From assembly GCA_030150425.1 (NCBI GenBank), contig JASLFY010000402.1:1-10106 (forward strand): a stretch of DNA of 10,106 nt, written 5' to 3'. Position numbers and translations under genes: made by a program. The notes beneath the pieces were generated by a model. That model was not told where the DNA came from, ran no database searches, and saw only the letters and a list, made by a program, of their open reading frames with translations. Source of the DNA: Yimella sp. (GTDB lineage Bacteria; Actinomycetota; Actinomycetes; Actinomycetales; Dermatophilaceae). This document shows, one piece after another, positions 1 through 7,347 of the stretch (the stretch's first letter is position 1; the number at the start of each line of letters is the position of its first letter).

Positions 1-1176
1 CACCGCCACCAGCCCCGTCAGTCCGACCAGGACAGGGCGGGCCACCCCGACGGATCGCCCGCGCCGCCAGAGCTCCTGGGCGCACCAGCCGAGCGCCAGC
101 GCCACGAGCAGCACCCACGGGGCGACGAACTTCTGCGCGTCGCGCAGCAACCCGCCGCCGGGGACGTCGGTGACGATCCAGGTGACCACTCGGTCGCCGC
201 CGGGCAGGGATCCGGCCGCGGCGATCAACAGACCGACGACGCCGGCCACGGCGAGGCCGACCACTGCCGGGTCACGACGCCGACGGGTGCCCAGTCCGGC
301 GACGGTCAGCGCGCCGAGCGTCCCGACCAGGGCCAGGCCCGCGACGAGGACCGTGTCGCGTCCGGCGAACCAGACGCCCCGGTTCCAGATGCCGCCGCCG
401 GTCAGCAGCGACCCGAGGACGCCGTACGGCGTGTCGGCCCGCGACATGAACGCGACGACCCCGGCGGGATCGGCGCTGTCCCGCGGGGCGAGGACCAGGA
501 ACGGGAACCACCACGCGCTGTTCGCGACCAGGAAGGCACCCAACGGCACCCCGAACCGGCGTACGACCGGCAGAGCCGGACGCGGGTCGTCGCCCGGCAC
601 CACCAGCACCGCCAGGGTGACCAGCAGGCCGAGCACCGCGCCCGTGCTGCCGGTGAGCGCCGTCAGCAGGGTCCACAGCAACAGCCGGAAGAGCCCGCAC
701 CTTTCGCCCCGCCGGAAAGCCGCGATGGCCCGGGCCAGGAACGGCAGGCAGGCGTAGCCGAGCAGGAAACCCCAGTGGCCGATCGCCAACCGCTCCCCGA
801 CGTACGGGTTCCACGCCGCGGCGAGCGCGGCCACGACCGCGCCGAGCCGACTGCGGAAGAACGAGGCGGCGCCGGCGGCGACGCCGACGAAGACCAGCAA
901 CAACAGCACGTGCTGGACGACCCACCCCGGGGCGACGTACGACGCCAGCGAGACGACAAGGTCGCCCGGGACGGCGCGCGGCACGGAACCGTCGATGCCG
1001 AGCGTGCGCTCGGAGAGCGCGAGGTGCGGCACGAACACCATGTCGTAGAAGAGCAGGTAGCCCGGGCGCAGCGCCGGACCGAGCGCGGCGCAGCCGGCGA
1101 GCAGGCCGACCAACGCACCGAGCGCGGTCGGCGACGTCAGCCGCTCGCGGGTCGAACGCGTGGGGATCGTGCTCAT
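1..1176 (-). CDS. Multi-pass membrane protein, probable GT-C fold glycosyltransferase (3' end beyond window)
   Basis: Reading frame open from ATG at 1176 to the window edge: 392 codons, no stop. I count about ten hydrophobic segments (around residues 18-36, 86-107, 111-122, 135-154, 162-193 as two, 208-229, 275-295, 304-324, 350-369 and 380 onward). The first is followed by an outside loop with an Asp in FYDMVF (D45), where GT-C glycosyltransferases carry their catalytic acid. Further landmarks are WNPY (122-125), WWFP (222-225), a Trp-rich GGIWNRGVW stretch (261-269) and LLRDAQK (343-349). Each has a counterpart in the same order in the AftD homologue of this operon. The start overlaps the preceding glycosyltransferase stop as ATGA, implying translational coupling; no good Shine-Dalgarno is visible. 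I infer a membrane glycosyltransferase using a polyprenyl-linked donor, of unknown sugar. The reading frame is sure; the function is tentative. Confidence 0.85.
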   Translation of the reverse strand, partial: MSTIPTRSTRERLTSPTALGALVGLLAGCAALGPALRPGYLLFYDMVFVPHLALSERTLGIDGSVPRAVPGDLVVSLASYVAPGWVVQHVLLLLVFVGVAAGAASFFRSRLGAVVAALAAAWNPYVGERLAIGHWGFLLGYACLPFLARAIAAFRRGERCGLFRLLLWTLLTALTGSTGAVLGLLVTLAVLVVPGDDPRPALPVVRRFGVPLGAFLVANSAWWFPFLVLAPRDSADPAGVVAFMSRADTPYGVLGSLLTGGGIWNRGVWFAGRDTVLVAGLALVGTLGALTVAGLGTRRRRDPAVVGLAVAGVVGLLIAAAGSLPGGDRVVTWIVTDVPGGGLLRDAQKFVAPWVLLVALALGWCAQELWRRGRSVGVARPVLVGLTGLVAV

Positions 1177-2279
1177 TCGAACTCGGCGAACGCGGCGCCC
1201 ATCCGCGCGCACTGCGTCGGCAGGTCGTGGTCGGCGATCATCCGGGCCCGGTTCTGCCGCCCCACCCGCGCCCGCAGCTCGTCGTCGGCCAGGAACCGCA
1301 GCAGGGCGTCGGCGAGCTCCTCCACGCCGCCGTCGGCGGCCGCCGGGTCGACCAGCAGGTTGGGTTCGTGGACGGCCTCGTCGTTGGTGCCGCAGCGCGT
1401 GGTCACCACCGGCAGCCCGCACGCCTGCGCCTCGAGGTAGGCGAGGCCGAGCTGCTCGGACCATTTCCAGGTCGGCCGCGGTGCCGTGCAGAACACCGCC
1501 CCGTTCCGGAGCAGGTCGGCGACGCCGTGGGCGTCGAGCTGCCCGGCCAGGCGTACGCCGGTGGTCGGGTCGGCGGCCGCCTGCTCGACCAGCGGACGCA
1601 GGTCCCCCTGGCCGGCGACGACGAGCTCGGCCTCGGGCATCCGGCTCCGGACGATCCGCATCGCCGACAGCACCGTGTCGATGCCCTTGTTCTCGGCCAG
1701 CGGTGAGGTGAAGACCACCCGCGGGCGGTCGGCGGCGGCACCGGGGCTGAACAGTTGGGTGTCGACGCCGGGCTTGACCACGCGGATCTGTTCGTCGGCA
1801 AAACCGTTGAGCAACAAGTGATCTCGCGCGGCGTCGACCATGCACAGCAGCAGGTCGGCGGAGCGGCAGGACTCCAGTGCCTGCCGGTAGAGCGGCACCC
1901 GGTAGAGCGGCTGGTAGGGCATGTTCTCCCAGGTGACCACGGCCTGCTTCACCCGGCGGCCGCTGCTCGCCGCGCGCTCCCGCCAGCGCGACGCCTGCCC
2001 GGTCACCAGCGAGCAGAGCTCCAGGCTGGCGACCCAGTCGACGTCTTCCGCGGACCGGTCCCGCAGCCCGTCGACCCACGCCAGAGCACCGGCTTCGACG
2101 AACCGCTTCACCGGTCGGCGGTAGCTGGACGGCACCCACTCGATGTCGCCGACCGGTTCCTGCGCGGCCAGCGCGGTGACCCGGGTGTCGGGCATCTGGG
2201 ACATCCAGTAGAGCTCCCGGCGCGCCCGCTGGTCCGGCAGCGAGACCCAGAGCAGTCGGCGCAGCGCGCTCGCGTTCAT
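1173..2279 (-). CDS. Glycosyltransferase family 4 (GT-B fold)
   Basis: A complete 368 aa protein, normal length for GT4 enzymes, which transfer a sugar from a nucleotide-sugar donor with retention of configuration, usually at the cytoplasmic membrane face. The C-terminal half is typical: VVKPGVDTQLFSP (167-179) at the domain hinge, PLAENKGIDTVL (193-204), a VVAGQGD turn (220-226), and the EX7E donor-site motif with Glu275 and Glu283 in EQLGLAYLE, followed by ACGLPVVTT. The N-terminal acceptor half is less conserved and lacks the usual glycine-rich GG loop near the start, so the acceptor cannot be guessed. It is the third gene of the minus-strand operon, 7 bases after the GT2 gene, and its TGA overlaps the next ATG. 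The start ATG at 2279 has only a weak GAGCGGG upstream, so translation probably relies on coupling. The family is sure; the substrate is unknown. Confidence 0.93.
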   Translation of the reverse strand: MNASALRRLLWVSLPDQRARRELYWMSQMPDTRVTALAAQEPVGDIEWVPSSYRRPVKRFVEAGALAWVDGLRDRSAEDVDWVASLELCSLVTGQASRWRERAASSGRRVKQAVVTWENMPYQPLYRVPLYRQALESCRSADLLLCMVDAARDHLLLNGFADEQIRVVKPGVDTQLFSPGAAADRPRVVFTSPLAENKGIDTVLSAMRIVRSRMPEAELVVAGQGDLRPLVEQAAADPTTGVRLAGQLDAHGVADLLRNGAVFCTAPRPTWKWSEQLGLAYLEAQACGLPVVTTRCGTNDEAVHEPNLLVDPAAADGGVEELADALLRFLADDELRARVGRQNRARMIADHDLPTQCARMGAAFAEFE

Positions 2280-2290
2280 CGCCCGCTCAT
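2276..2290 (-). promoter_or_regulatory. Four-codon coupling mini-ORF between the GT2 and GT4 genes
   Basis: The GT2 stop is embedded in ATGA (2290-2287). That ATG opens a frame reading Met-Ser-Gly-Arg-stop, and its TGA overlaps the GT4 start ATG as a second ATGA (2279-2276). The mini-ORF would bridge the only non-overlapping junction in the operon. The sequence is directly visible; its use as a ribosome relay is inference and may be chance. Confidence 0.3.
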
Positions 2291-3111
2291 CGAGCCGCGC
2301 GGTCGCGGCGCCCGCGGCGTGCGCCGAGGCTGTAGCCGGCCACCTCGAGCGACCGCAGCAGCACCATGCCGCCGGCGTGAACCGGATCGCGCAGCAGTTG
2401 GCCGCGGTGGTCGACGTACGCCTTCAGCAGGGCCTTGCCCTGCGCGCCGACGGCGCCGTCGTGCTCGGCCGCCAGGGCCGGGATGCTGCGGCCGTAGTAG
2501 TAGCGCTTGCTCAGGACGTCGCGGATGGTCAATCGACCCTCGTCGTGGTCGACGATGATGGGCGCAAGTTCGATGCGCGCGCCGGCGGCGAGCATCCGCA
2601 GCCGCAGGTCGGCGTCCTCCGGGCCCGACATGTCGAGGTTGAACCCGCCAGCACCGAGCAGGAAGTCGCGACGCAGCAGCCGCGGGTTGTGCAGCCACGG
2701 CTGATCCAGGTAGCACTCCCGCTCCAGCGCGCGGCAGTCGGTCCAGAAGCCCTCACCGATGGTGCGCTCGGGCAGCGCGACACCGGCCGCGCCCCTGGTC
2801 ACCGCCGTACGCAGCGCGACCTCGACGGCGGTCGGCGGCAGGATCATGTCCGAGTCGAGCCACAGCACCCACTCGCCCTGCGCCTCCCGGATCCCGCGGT
2901 TGCGCTGCGCCGACCGTTCCGGGCCCTCCGTGATGACCCGGTCCGCGAGTTCCGCGGCGATCCGCGCGGTGGCGTCGGTGCTGTGGTTGTCGACCACGAT
3001 CAGTTCGAGCGGGCGGTGCGTCTGCTGCACCACCGAGCGCAGGCAGGCGGCGATCGTCCGTTCGTTGTTGCGGGTCGGGACCACCACGGTCACGACGGGA
3101 GCGGCGGTCAT
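2287..3111 (-). CDS. Glycosyltransferase family 2 (GT-A fold)
   Basis: A 274 aa inverting-type GT-A enzyme. The N-terminal nucleotide-binding strand is VVTVVVPTRNNERTI (6-20), with VVDNHSTD (39-46) following. The metal-binding DXD motif is LDSD (85-88, Asp86 and Asp88), and the catalytic-base region is GPEDADLRLR (163-172, with the Glu165-Asp166 pair). No transmembrane segment is evident, so it should act on the cytoplasmic side with a nucleotide-sugar donor. The start ATG at 3111 is supported by an AAGGAGA ribosome site 9-10 bases upstream and by the ATGA overlap with the aftD stop. A longer in-frame extension to 4347 is only the shadow of aftD: the family fold begins at this ATG. It is the second gene of the operon. 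The sugar and acceptor cannot be predicted. Roughly the last 70 residues are basic and divergent. Confidence 0.94.
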   Translation of the reverse strand: MTAAPVVTVVVPTRNNERTIAACLRSVVQQTHRPLELIVVDNHSTDATARIAAELADRVITEGPERSAQRNRGIREAQGEWVLWLDSDMILPPTAVEVALRTAVTRGAAGVALPERTIGEGFWTDCRALERECYLDQPWLHNPRLLRRDFLLGAGGFNLDMSGPEDADLRLRMLAAGARIELAPIIVDHDEGRLTIRDVLSKRYYYGRSIPALAAEHDGAVGAQGKALLKAYVDHRGQLLRDPVHAGGMVLLRSLEVAGYSLGARRGRRDRAAR

Positions 3112-6100
3112 GGGGCTGAATCTCCTTCGGATCGGCCGATCGCCAGCACTCCGGCGAGGGCCATGACGAGACCGGCACCGGCGAGGTGGTGCGGCCACAG
3201 GCTCTGTGAGACGGCATTCGCGCTGACGGTGCCCCGTAGATCGCCGATCAGCACCAGGTAGACCGGGATCGACACCAGGACCAGTGCGGCTCCGGCCAGC
3301 ACCAACCAGCCGGGACGGACCCGACCGGTACGCATGGCCGCGACCACCACGAGGGCGCTCACCAGTCCGGCCCAGCCGACGAAGAAGCCGGCCGCGGCGA
3401 CGAGTCCGACCTCGAAGGCGATGCGGGGGAACCGGCGGGCGAGCGGGGTACGAATGACGGAGGGCTCGTCGTCGTCCGGCGCAGCGCGCAGCCGCCCACG
3501 GCGCAGGGCGAGTCCGACCACCAGCAGCGCGCCGAGCAGGACCAGCAGGGAAATCCCGAGGGCGACGTACGACGCGCGCTGCGGGCCGTACGCCATCCGG
3601 ATCGTGTACGTCCCGCCCTGCGGGATCCGCCAACCGGTCGAATACCCGTCCAGCAGAACGGGTTTGCCGAGCGACTTGCCGTTCGCGGTGGCCGTCCAGC
3701 GGGCGTCGTACGACTGCCCCAGGACGACGTCGAAAGCGCCCTTCGCGGTGACCTTGACGGTCTTGGCGGCGCTGCCGTCCTGGGTGATGCGGACCGTCGG
3801 CTGGGTGGTCGCGGCCGCCTTCGCGCGGACCGTGTCGCGCAGTTGCATCCCGTCCAGGACGAACCCGGATGCCTGCTCGATGCGGTGCTCGCCGGCGCCG
3901 AGGGTGAGCTTGCCGCAACCGACCCAGCGGGTGCCCTGGTCTCCTGCGTCGGCCAGCTTGTCGGTGTCCGGACGCATCCGCACCGGCTGCCCGTCGACCG
4001 TTCCGACGACGAGGCAACGACCGGCCGACGTTCCTGCCGCGTCGAGCGGACCGGCCTGGTCCTGCTTCATCGTGTACCCGGTGTCGATGGTGGTGAACCG
4101 CGCCGGCGGGCCGTCCTTCGGACCGGCCGCGGCGTGCAGCGTGACCCGTACGGTCCGACCCCGGACGGCCGGGAAGGTCACCTTCGCGGTGCCCTTGTGC
4201 TTCAGCTTCACCTCGGCGACCTGCTTGCCGTCGACGGTGACGACCGCGGAGTCGGCCCACTGCGTCTTGGCCGGGTCGGCGAGCGAGGCCTGCTGGTCGA
4301 TGCTGACCGACGAGATGGAACGGGTCGGGGTGGTCAACGTCCACCACGACTTGTCGAAGGTGCCGCCCGGCGACCAGGCGGTGTCGGCGCGGCCGTCGGC
4401 CGCCATCGACGCGCGGGTGCTGCCGAGGTGGAAGTAGAAGTCCGAGGACGTCGCCGAGACCGCGTCGGGATACCCGGCGACCAGGTCGTAGACGTGCTCC
4501 AGGTCGCCGTCGTAGCGCACGTCGGCCGACGGTTCGTAGGTGCGCCGGTCGGGCAGCGTCACGATCCGCCGCAGTCCGGTCTCGGCGTCGTCGCGGGGCG
4601 AGGAGGTGCCCTGGTAGCGGGACAGCAGGACGTCCAACGGGGTCTTGTCGAACGCGGCCCGCTGGCTCGGCGTCAGCTGCTGGTAGACGCGGTTGAACGT
4701 GATCGGGGTGCGTGCGGTCCGGATCGCGCGCTGGCCGGCGAGCTGTACGTCGGAGATGCCGACCAGGCTGTAGCCGGAGCCGCGGACGCTGCGGACCGAG
4801 AGCTTGACCTGCGAGGCGGTCAGCGACCCGAAGTCGAACTCGGCGTAGCCGTGGTCGGGCAGCTTCTGGGTGATCGAACGGCCGCCGGCGGTCACGGTCA
4901 GCTGGTCGATGTGGACCCCGCCGACCTGCGCCTGCTGCACGCGCACCTTGCCGACCGTGATCGGCGTCGGCTCGGTGACGGTCGCGCTCTGCCCGACGGC
5001 GCGGCGGAAGTCGCCGAACAGCCAGGACGTCGACGGGTCTCCGTCGAGGATGTTCTCCGGGCTCGCGTACGGCAGGTCGAAGAAAGTCGTGCCCTGGTCG
5101 CTCGCGGTGACGGTCGCCCCGGACCGCACCAGCACCGTCTGGTCGTCGGCGGTGCCCAGCGCGCGGGTCGTCGTCGCTGGATCGGACGCCGCCAGCAGCG
5201 CGCCCTCGCCGTTGGTCAACCGGTTCGGGATGGCGTTGCGCCGCGCGTTGGTGTCGGTGATCACCAGCCCGTGCGACGAACCCAGAAGCGGCGCAAGGGT
5301 TTTCGCGTCGGTGCCGGCGGCGTAGCGGAAGCCGGGCATCGAGCGCAGCTTCCCGGCAGCGGCAAGCTGGCTGACCGACCAGCCGTCACCGGCGACGACC
5401 AGCGACCCGGCGTCGCTGCGCGCCCGGACGGCGGTGGTGGAGTCCTTCACCGCGTACATCTGCACGGGGTACATCAGGCCCTCGCCGTTGGCGTACGCGT
5501 CGGTGCCGGGACCGAAGACGTACTCCCCCGGCGAGCCGAAGTTCGACTCGCCGAACAGGCCCGGGTCGGCGCTCAGCGTGCGGTCGATCTGCGCCGGGCG
5601 GGCGCCGCCGTCGGCCTCCCAGGCGACGTCGTGGCGCAGCAGGATCTTGTCGACGCCGAGGTAGCGGGCGTACGTCGACATGGCGTCGTCGGGCGCCACG
5701 CCGGACTGCAGCGCGTCGTCCATCGCGGCGAGGTAGTTGCCGCCGGGCGCGGACGCGTTCGGGCTGGTCTCCGGCAGGACGGCGTCGCGGCGCAGCAACG
5801 AGTTCGGCAGGTCGTCCGGCCGCTGCGCGGTCCAGCGGTAGCTCGGGCGGACCTGGCCGGGCAGGAAGAGCACCCGGGAGTTCGGGTTCCCCTGGTCGGC
5901 GGCGGCCGCCGCCTTCTTCCAGTAGTCGGGGATGTTCATCTGCGAGGTGTAGAGCCGGTTGGTCAGCGCGGGCAGCGACCAAGCCGCCAGCAGCACCGCC
6001 GCCAACGACGCCGCCACCGGCCGGGCCAGTCCCGCCGCCCCTTCACGCCCGCGCAACCGGTACGCCAGGCGTTCCGTGCCGAGCCCGATCGCGATCGACA

Positions 6101-7229
6101 GCCCGAGCGCGAGCACCGCGCCGATCTTGTTGGTGGTGCGGAACGCCGAGGCTGCCGGGTCGGCGAACACCTTCGCGAGCAGCGCGCCGAACGGTGAGGT
6201 CTGGTGGTTCTCGCCGGGGAACATGCCGACCATCACGACCGCGGCGATCGCGACGCACCCGGCGCTGATCCCGCGGGCCGCGCCGGGGGTCCACCGCATG
6301 GCGACCAGGCCGAGGACCGGCCACAGGATGGTCAGCACGATCACCACGGAACTGACCAGGAAGATCGCGTCCTGCGGCACCCAGGCGCCACTCGCGCCGC
6401 TGCCGTAGAGCGGCCACATGCCCAGGCCGCGCAGCACCTCGGGGAACGAGGAGACCTTGGCGATCCCGTCGAGGGTCTCGGACTGGAGCACGATCTGCCG
6501 CCCCGTACCGAGCGCAGCTCGCGCCGGCACCAGCCAGTAGAGCGAGAGTCCGACCACCCAGAGCAGGCACTTACCGGTGACGCGGGCCAGGTCGACCGGC
6601 CGGATCTGCCAGGACAGCCGGGCGAACACCAGGACCGGCAGCAGCGCTGCGAGCTGGAAGATCGGCACGATCGCGACGTTCATCCCGCTCATCGCGGCGA
6701 AGACCAGCCCGAAGACTGCGGTCCACGCCCACCCGCGCGGCTGCTGCAGCGCACGGACGAAGGCGATCAGCAGCCACGGCAGCAGCGCCAGCGGCAGCAG
6801 GATGGCTAGCGTGGTGCCGGCCTGCAATTGGTACGGGTTGGCCAGGTAGACGACGCCGGCCACCAGCCCGGCCCAGCGGCTCGCGGTCGGGACGAGCACG
6901 CGGACCAGCCGGTTCGCGCCCCAGGCGGCGAGCACCCAGAGCAGGAAGTGGAAGACCTTGAACGCCCACTCCGGGTCGAGCCCGAGGAAGCGGAGCAGTC
7001 CGACGACGACCAGCACCGGCGCGAGGCCGACGTTGAAGTTCGCCGACCCGAGGTACGGCGAGGAGGTCCAGCCGGACAGATAACGGCCGAGGGTGTCCCA
7101 GGGCGCGAGATAGACCTCGGGCTTGATGTCGGTGTAGAAGCTGCCGAAACCGTTCAGCCCGACGACCAGGGCGAGCAGCAGGACGAGCAACGAGCACACC
7201 GCGGTGTACCTGTTCAGGTGTCGTCGCAA
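3108..7229 (-). CDS. aftD: AftD-type alpha-(1->3)-arabinofuranosyltransferase
   Basis: A 1373 aa membrane enzyme, close to the roughly 1400 aa of mycobacterial AftD, which branches arabinan using decaprenyl-phosphoryl-arabinofuranose outside the membrane. The N-terminal GT-C domain has about eleven hydrophobic segments up to residue 425. A catalytic-type Asp follows the first one (D34 in YTDIKPE), and NPYQLQ (131-136) and FRTTNK (363-368) are further landmarks. The extracytoplasmic part carries two discoidin (F5/8 type C)-like modules, marked by LDGDPSTSW (728-736) and ADGRADTAW (944-952). A beta-rich region with LDGYSTGW (1193-1200) precedes four C-terminal helices (around 1218-1241, 1270-1298, 1305-1327, 1347-1365). 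The start is TTG with GGAG 8 bases upstream; the frame is closed by a stop at 7277, and the next candidate is GTG at codon 11. It heads the operon and its stop overlaps the GT2 start. The family is firm; the linkage and acceptor in this organism are inferred. Confidence 0.93.
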   Translation of the reverse strand: MRRHLNRYTAVCSLLVLLLALVVGLNGFGSFYTDIKPEVYLAPWDTLGRYLSGWTSSPYLGSANFNVGLAPVLVVVGLLRFLGLDPEWAFKVFHFLLWVLAAWGANRLVRVLVPTASRWAGLVAGVVYLANPYQLQAGTTLAILLPLALLPWLLIAFVRALQQPRGWAWTAVFGLVFAAMSGMNVAIVPIFQLAALLPVLVFARLSWQIRPVDLARVTGKCLLWVVGLSLYWLVPARAALGTGRQIVLQSETLDGIAKVSSFPEVLRGLGMWPLYGSGASGAWVPQDAIFLVSSVVIVLTILWPVLGLVAMRWTPGAARGISAGCVAIAAVVMVGMFPGENHQTSPFGALLAKVFADPAASAFRTTNKIGAVLALGLSIAIGLGTERLAYRLRGREGAAGLARPVAASLAAVLLAAWSLPALTNRLYTSQMNIPDYWKKAAAAADQGNPNSRVLFLPGQVRPSYRWTAQRPDDLPNSLLRRDAVLPETSPNASAPGGNYLAAMDDALQSGVAPDDAMSTYARYLGVDKILLRHDVAWEADGGARPAQIDRTLSADPGLFGESNFGSPGEYVFGPGTDAYANGEGLMYPVQMYAVKDSTTAVRARSDAGSLVVAGDGWSVSQLAAAGKLRSMPGFRYAAGTDAKTLAPLLGSSHGLVITDTNARRNAIPNRLTNGEGALLAASDPATTTRALGTADDQTVLVRSGATVTASDQGTTFFDLPYASPENILDGDPSTSWLFGDFRRAVGQSATVTEPTPITVGKVRVQQAQVGGVHIDQLTVTAGGRSITQKLPDHGYAEFDFGSLTASQVKLSVRSVRGSGYSLVGISDVQLAGQRAIRTARTPITFNRVYQQLTPSQRAAFDKTPLDVLLSRYQGTSSPRDDAETGLRRIVTLPDRRTYEPSADVRYDGDLEHVYDLVAGYPDAVSATSSDFYFHLGSTRASMAADGRADTAWSPGGTFDKSWWTLTTPTRSISSVSIDQQASLADPAKTQWADSAVVTVDGKQVAEVKLKHKGTAKVTFPAVRGRTVRVTLHAAAGPKDGPPARFTTIDTGYTMKQDQAGPLDAAGTSAGRCLVVGTVDGQPVRMRPDTDKLADAGDQGTRWVGCGKLTLGAGEHRIEQASGFVLDGMQLRDTVRAKAAATTQPTVRITQDGSAAKTVKVTAKGAFDVVLGQSYDARWTATANGKSLGKPVLLDGYSTGWRIPQGGTYTIRMAYGPQRASYVALGISLLVLLGALLVVGLALRRGRLRAAPDDDEPSVIRTPLARRFPRIAFEVGLVAAAGFFVGWAGLVSALVVVAAMRTGRVRPGWLVLAGAALVLVSIPVYLVLIGDLRGTVSANAVSQSLWPHHLAGAGLVMALAGVLAIGRSEGDSAP
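3121..3126 (-). promoter_or_regulatory. Ribosome binding site of the GT2 gene
   Basis: On the minus strand AGGAGA (within GAAGGAGAT) lies 9 bases before the ATG at 3111, inside the 3' end of aftD. It is the strongest Shine-Dalgarno of the operon, and it fixes the GT2 start against the longer in-frame alternative. Confidence 0.75.
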
Positions 7230-7237
7230 ACGTCTCG

Positions 7238-7241
7238 CTCC
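7238..7241 (-). promoter_or_regulatory. aftD: Ribosome binding site for the TTG start of aftD
   Basis: Minus-strand GGAG (in CCGGAGCGAG) ends 8 bases before the TTG at 7229, an ideal spacing. No ATG or GTG occurs in frame upstream before the stop at 7277-7275, so this site is the main argument for TTG initiation. Confidence 0.6.
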
Positions 7242-7269
7242 GGCGTTCCGCCACCCCGACGGGCGGCTC

Positions 7270-7297
7270 TTCGGTCAGGTCGTCCGCTCAATATAAC
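7270..7297 (+). promoter_or_regulatory. Candidate promoter of the flippase gene
   Basis: The -10-like TATAAC lies at 7292-7297 and a weak -35-like TTCGGT at 7270-7275, 16 bases apart. Transcription would begin near 7304, giving a leader of about 44 bases. The -10 is good and the -35 poor, which is common in actinomycetes. Confidence 0.4.
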
Positions 7298-7318
7298 GGT
7301 GAGTAACCTGGGTCACGT
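7290..7318 (-). promoter_or_regulatory. Candidate promoter of the aftD operon
   Basis: On the minus strand TATATT (7295-7290) could serve as -10, with only a poor ACGTGA (7318-7313) at -35 distance. It shares bases with the flippase -10. The leader to the TTG would be about 55 bases. Confidence 0.28.
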
Positions 7319-7335
7319 CCGTCCGTCCGTCACGT
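7313..7335 (+). repeat. Short CCGT tandem repeat flanked by TCACGT direct repeats
   Basis: The stretch reads TCACGT, then CCGT CCGT CCG, then TCACGT, in the presumed flippase leader just before the ribosome site. The repeat is seen directly. It is short (about three tetramer units), so any role in slippage or protein binding is speculative. Confidence 0.45.
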
Positions 7336-7347
7336 AGCCAGGGGTCG

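Larger units (their letters stand above)
7230..7347. promoter_or_regulatory. Divergent promoter region between aftD and the flippase gene
   Basis: A 118-base gap between divergent starts. Its centre (7289-7297, CAATATAAC) is a distinctly AT-rich patch in GC-rich surroundings. Each strand offers a -10-like hexamer there, so the two promoters probably overlap and transcription of the two units may be mutually exclusive or co-regulated. No clear operator palindrome is seen; GTGA (7299-7302) and TCAC (7313-7316) form only short, widely spaced arms. Confidence 0.6.

Noticed and set aside
170..757. Plus-strand open frame of 195 codons, and minus-strand frames at 272-925 and 663-1118
   Set aside because: They are Arg/Pro/Ser-rich shadows. 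The real gene here is the minus-strand frame continuous from 1176 to the edge, with about ten membrane helices.
931..3577. Matching GGCGACGTACGACGC words near 934 and 3562
   Set aside because: Both encode an Ala-Ser-Tyr-Val-Ala run with the same preferred codons in two membrane proteins; codon bias explains the match without a DNA repeat function.
3112..4347. N-terminal extension of the GT2 frame to 4347
   Set aside because: The extra 412 residues are a low-complexity Arg/Gly-rich shadow of aftD. The GT2 fold and a strong ribosome site begin at the ATG at 3111.
3843..6197. Long plus-strand open frame (784 codons) antisense to aftD
   Set aside because: The translation is rich in Arg, Gly, Asp and Val with no domain or hydrophobic pattern. 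It is the expected by-product of high third-position GC in aftD, which has clear family motifs.
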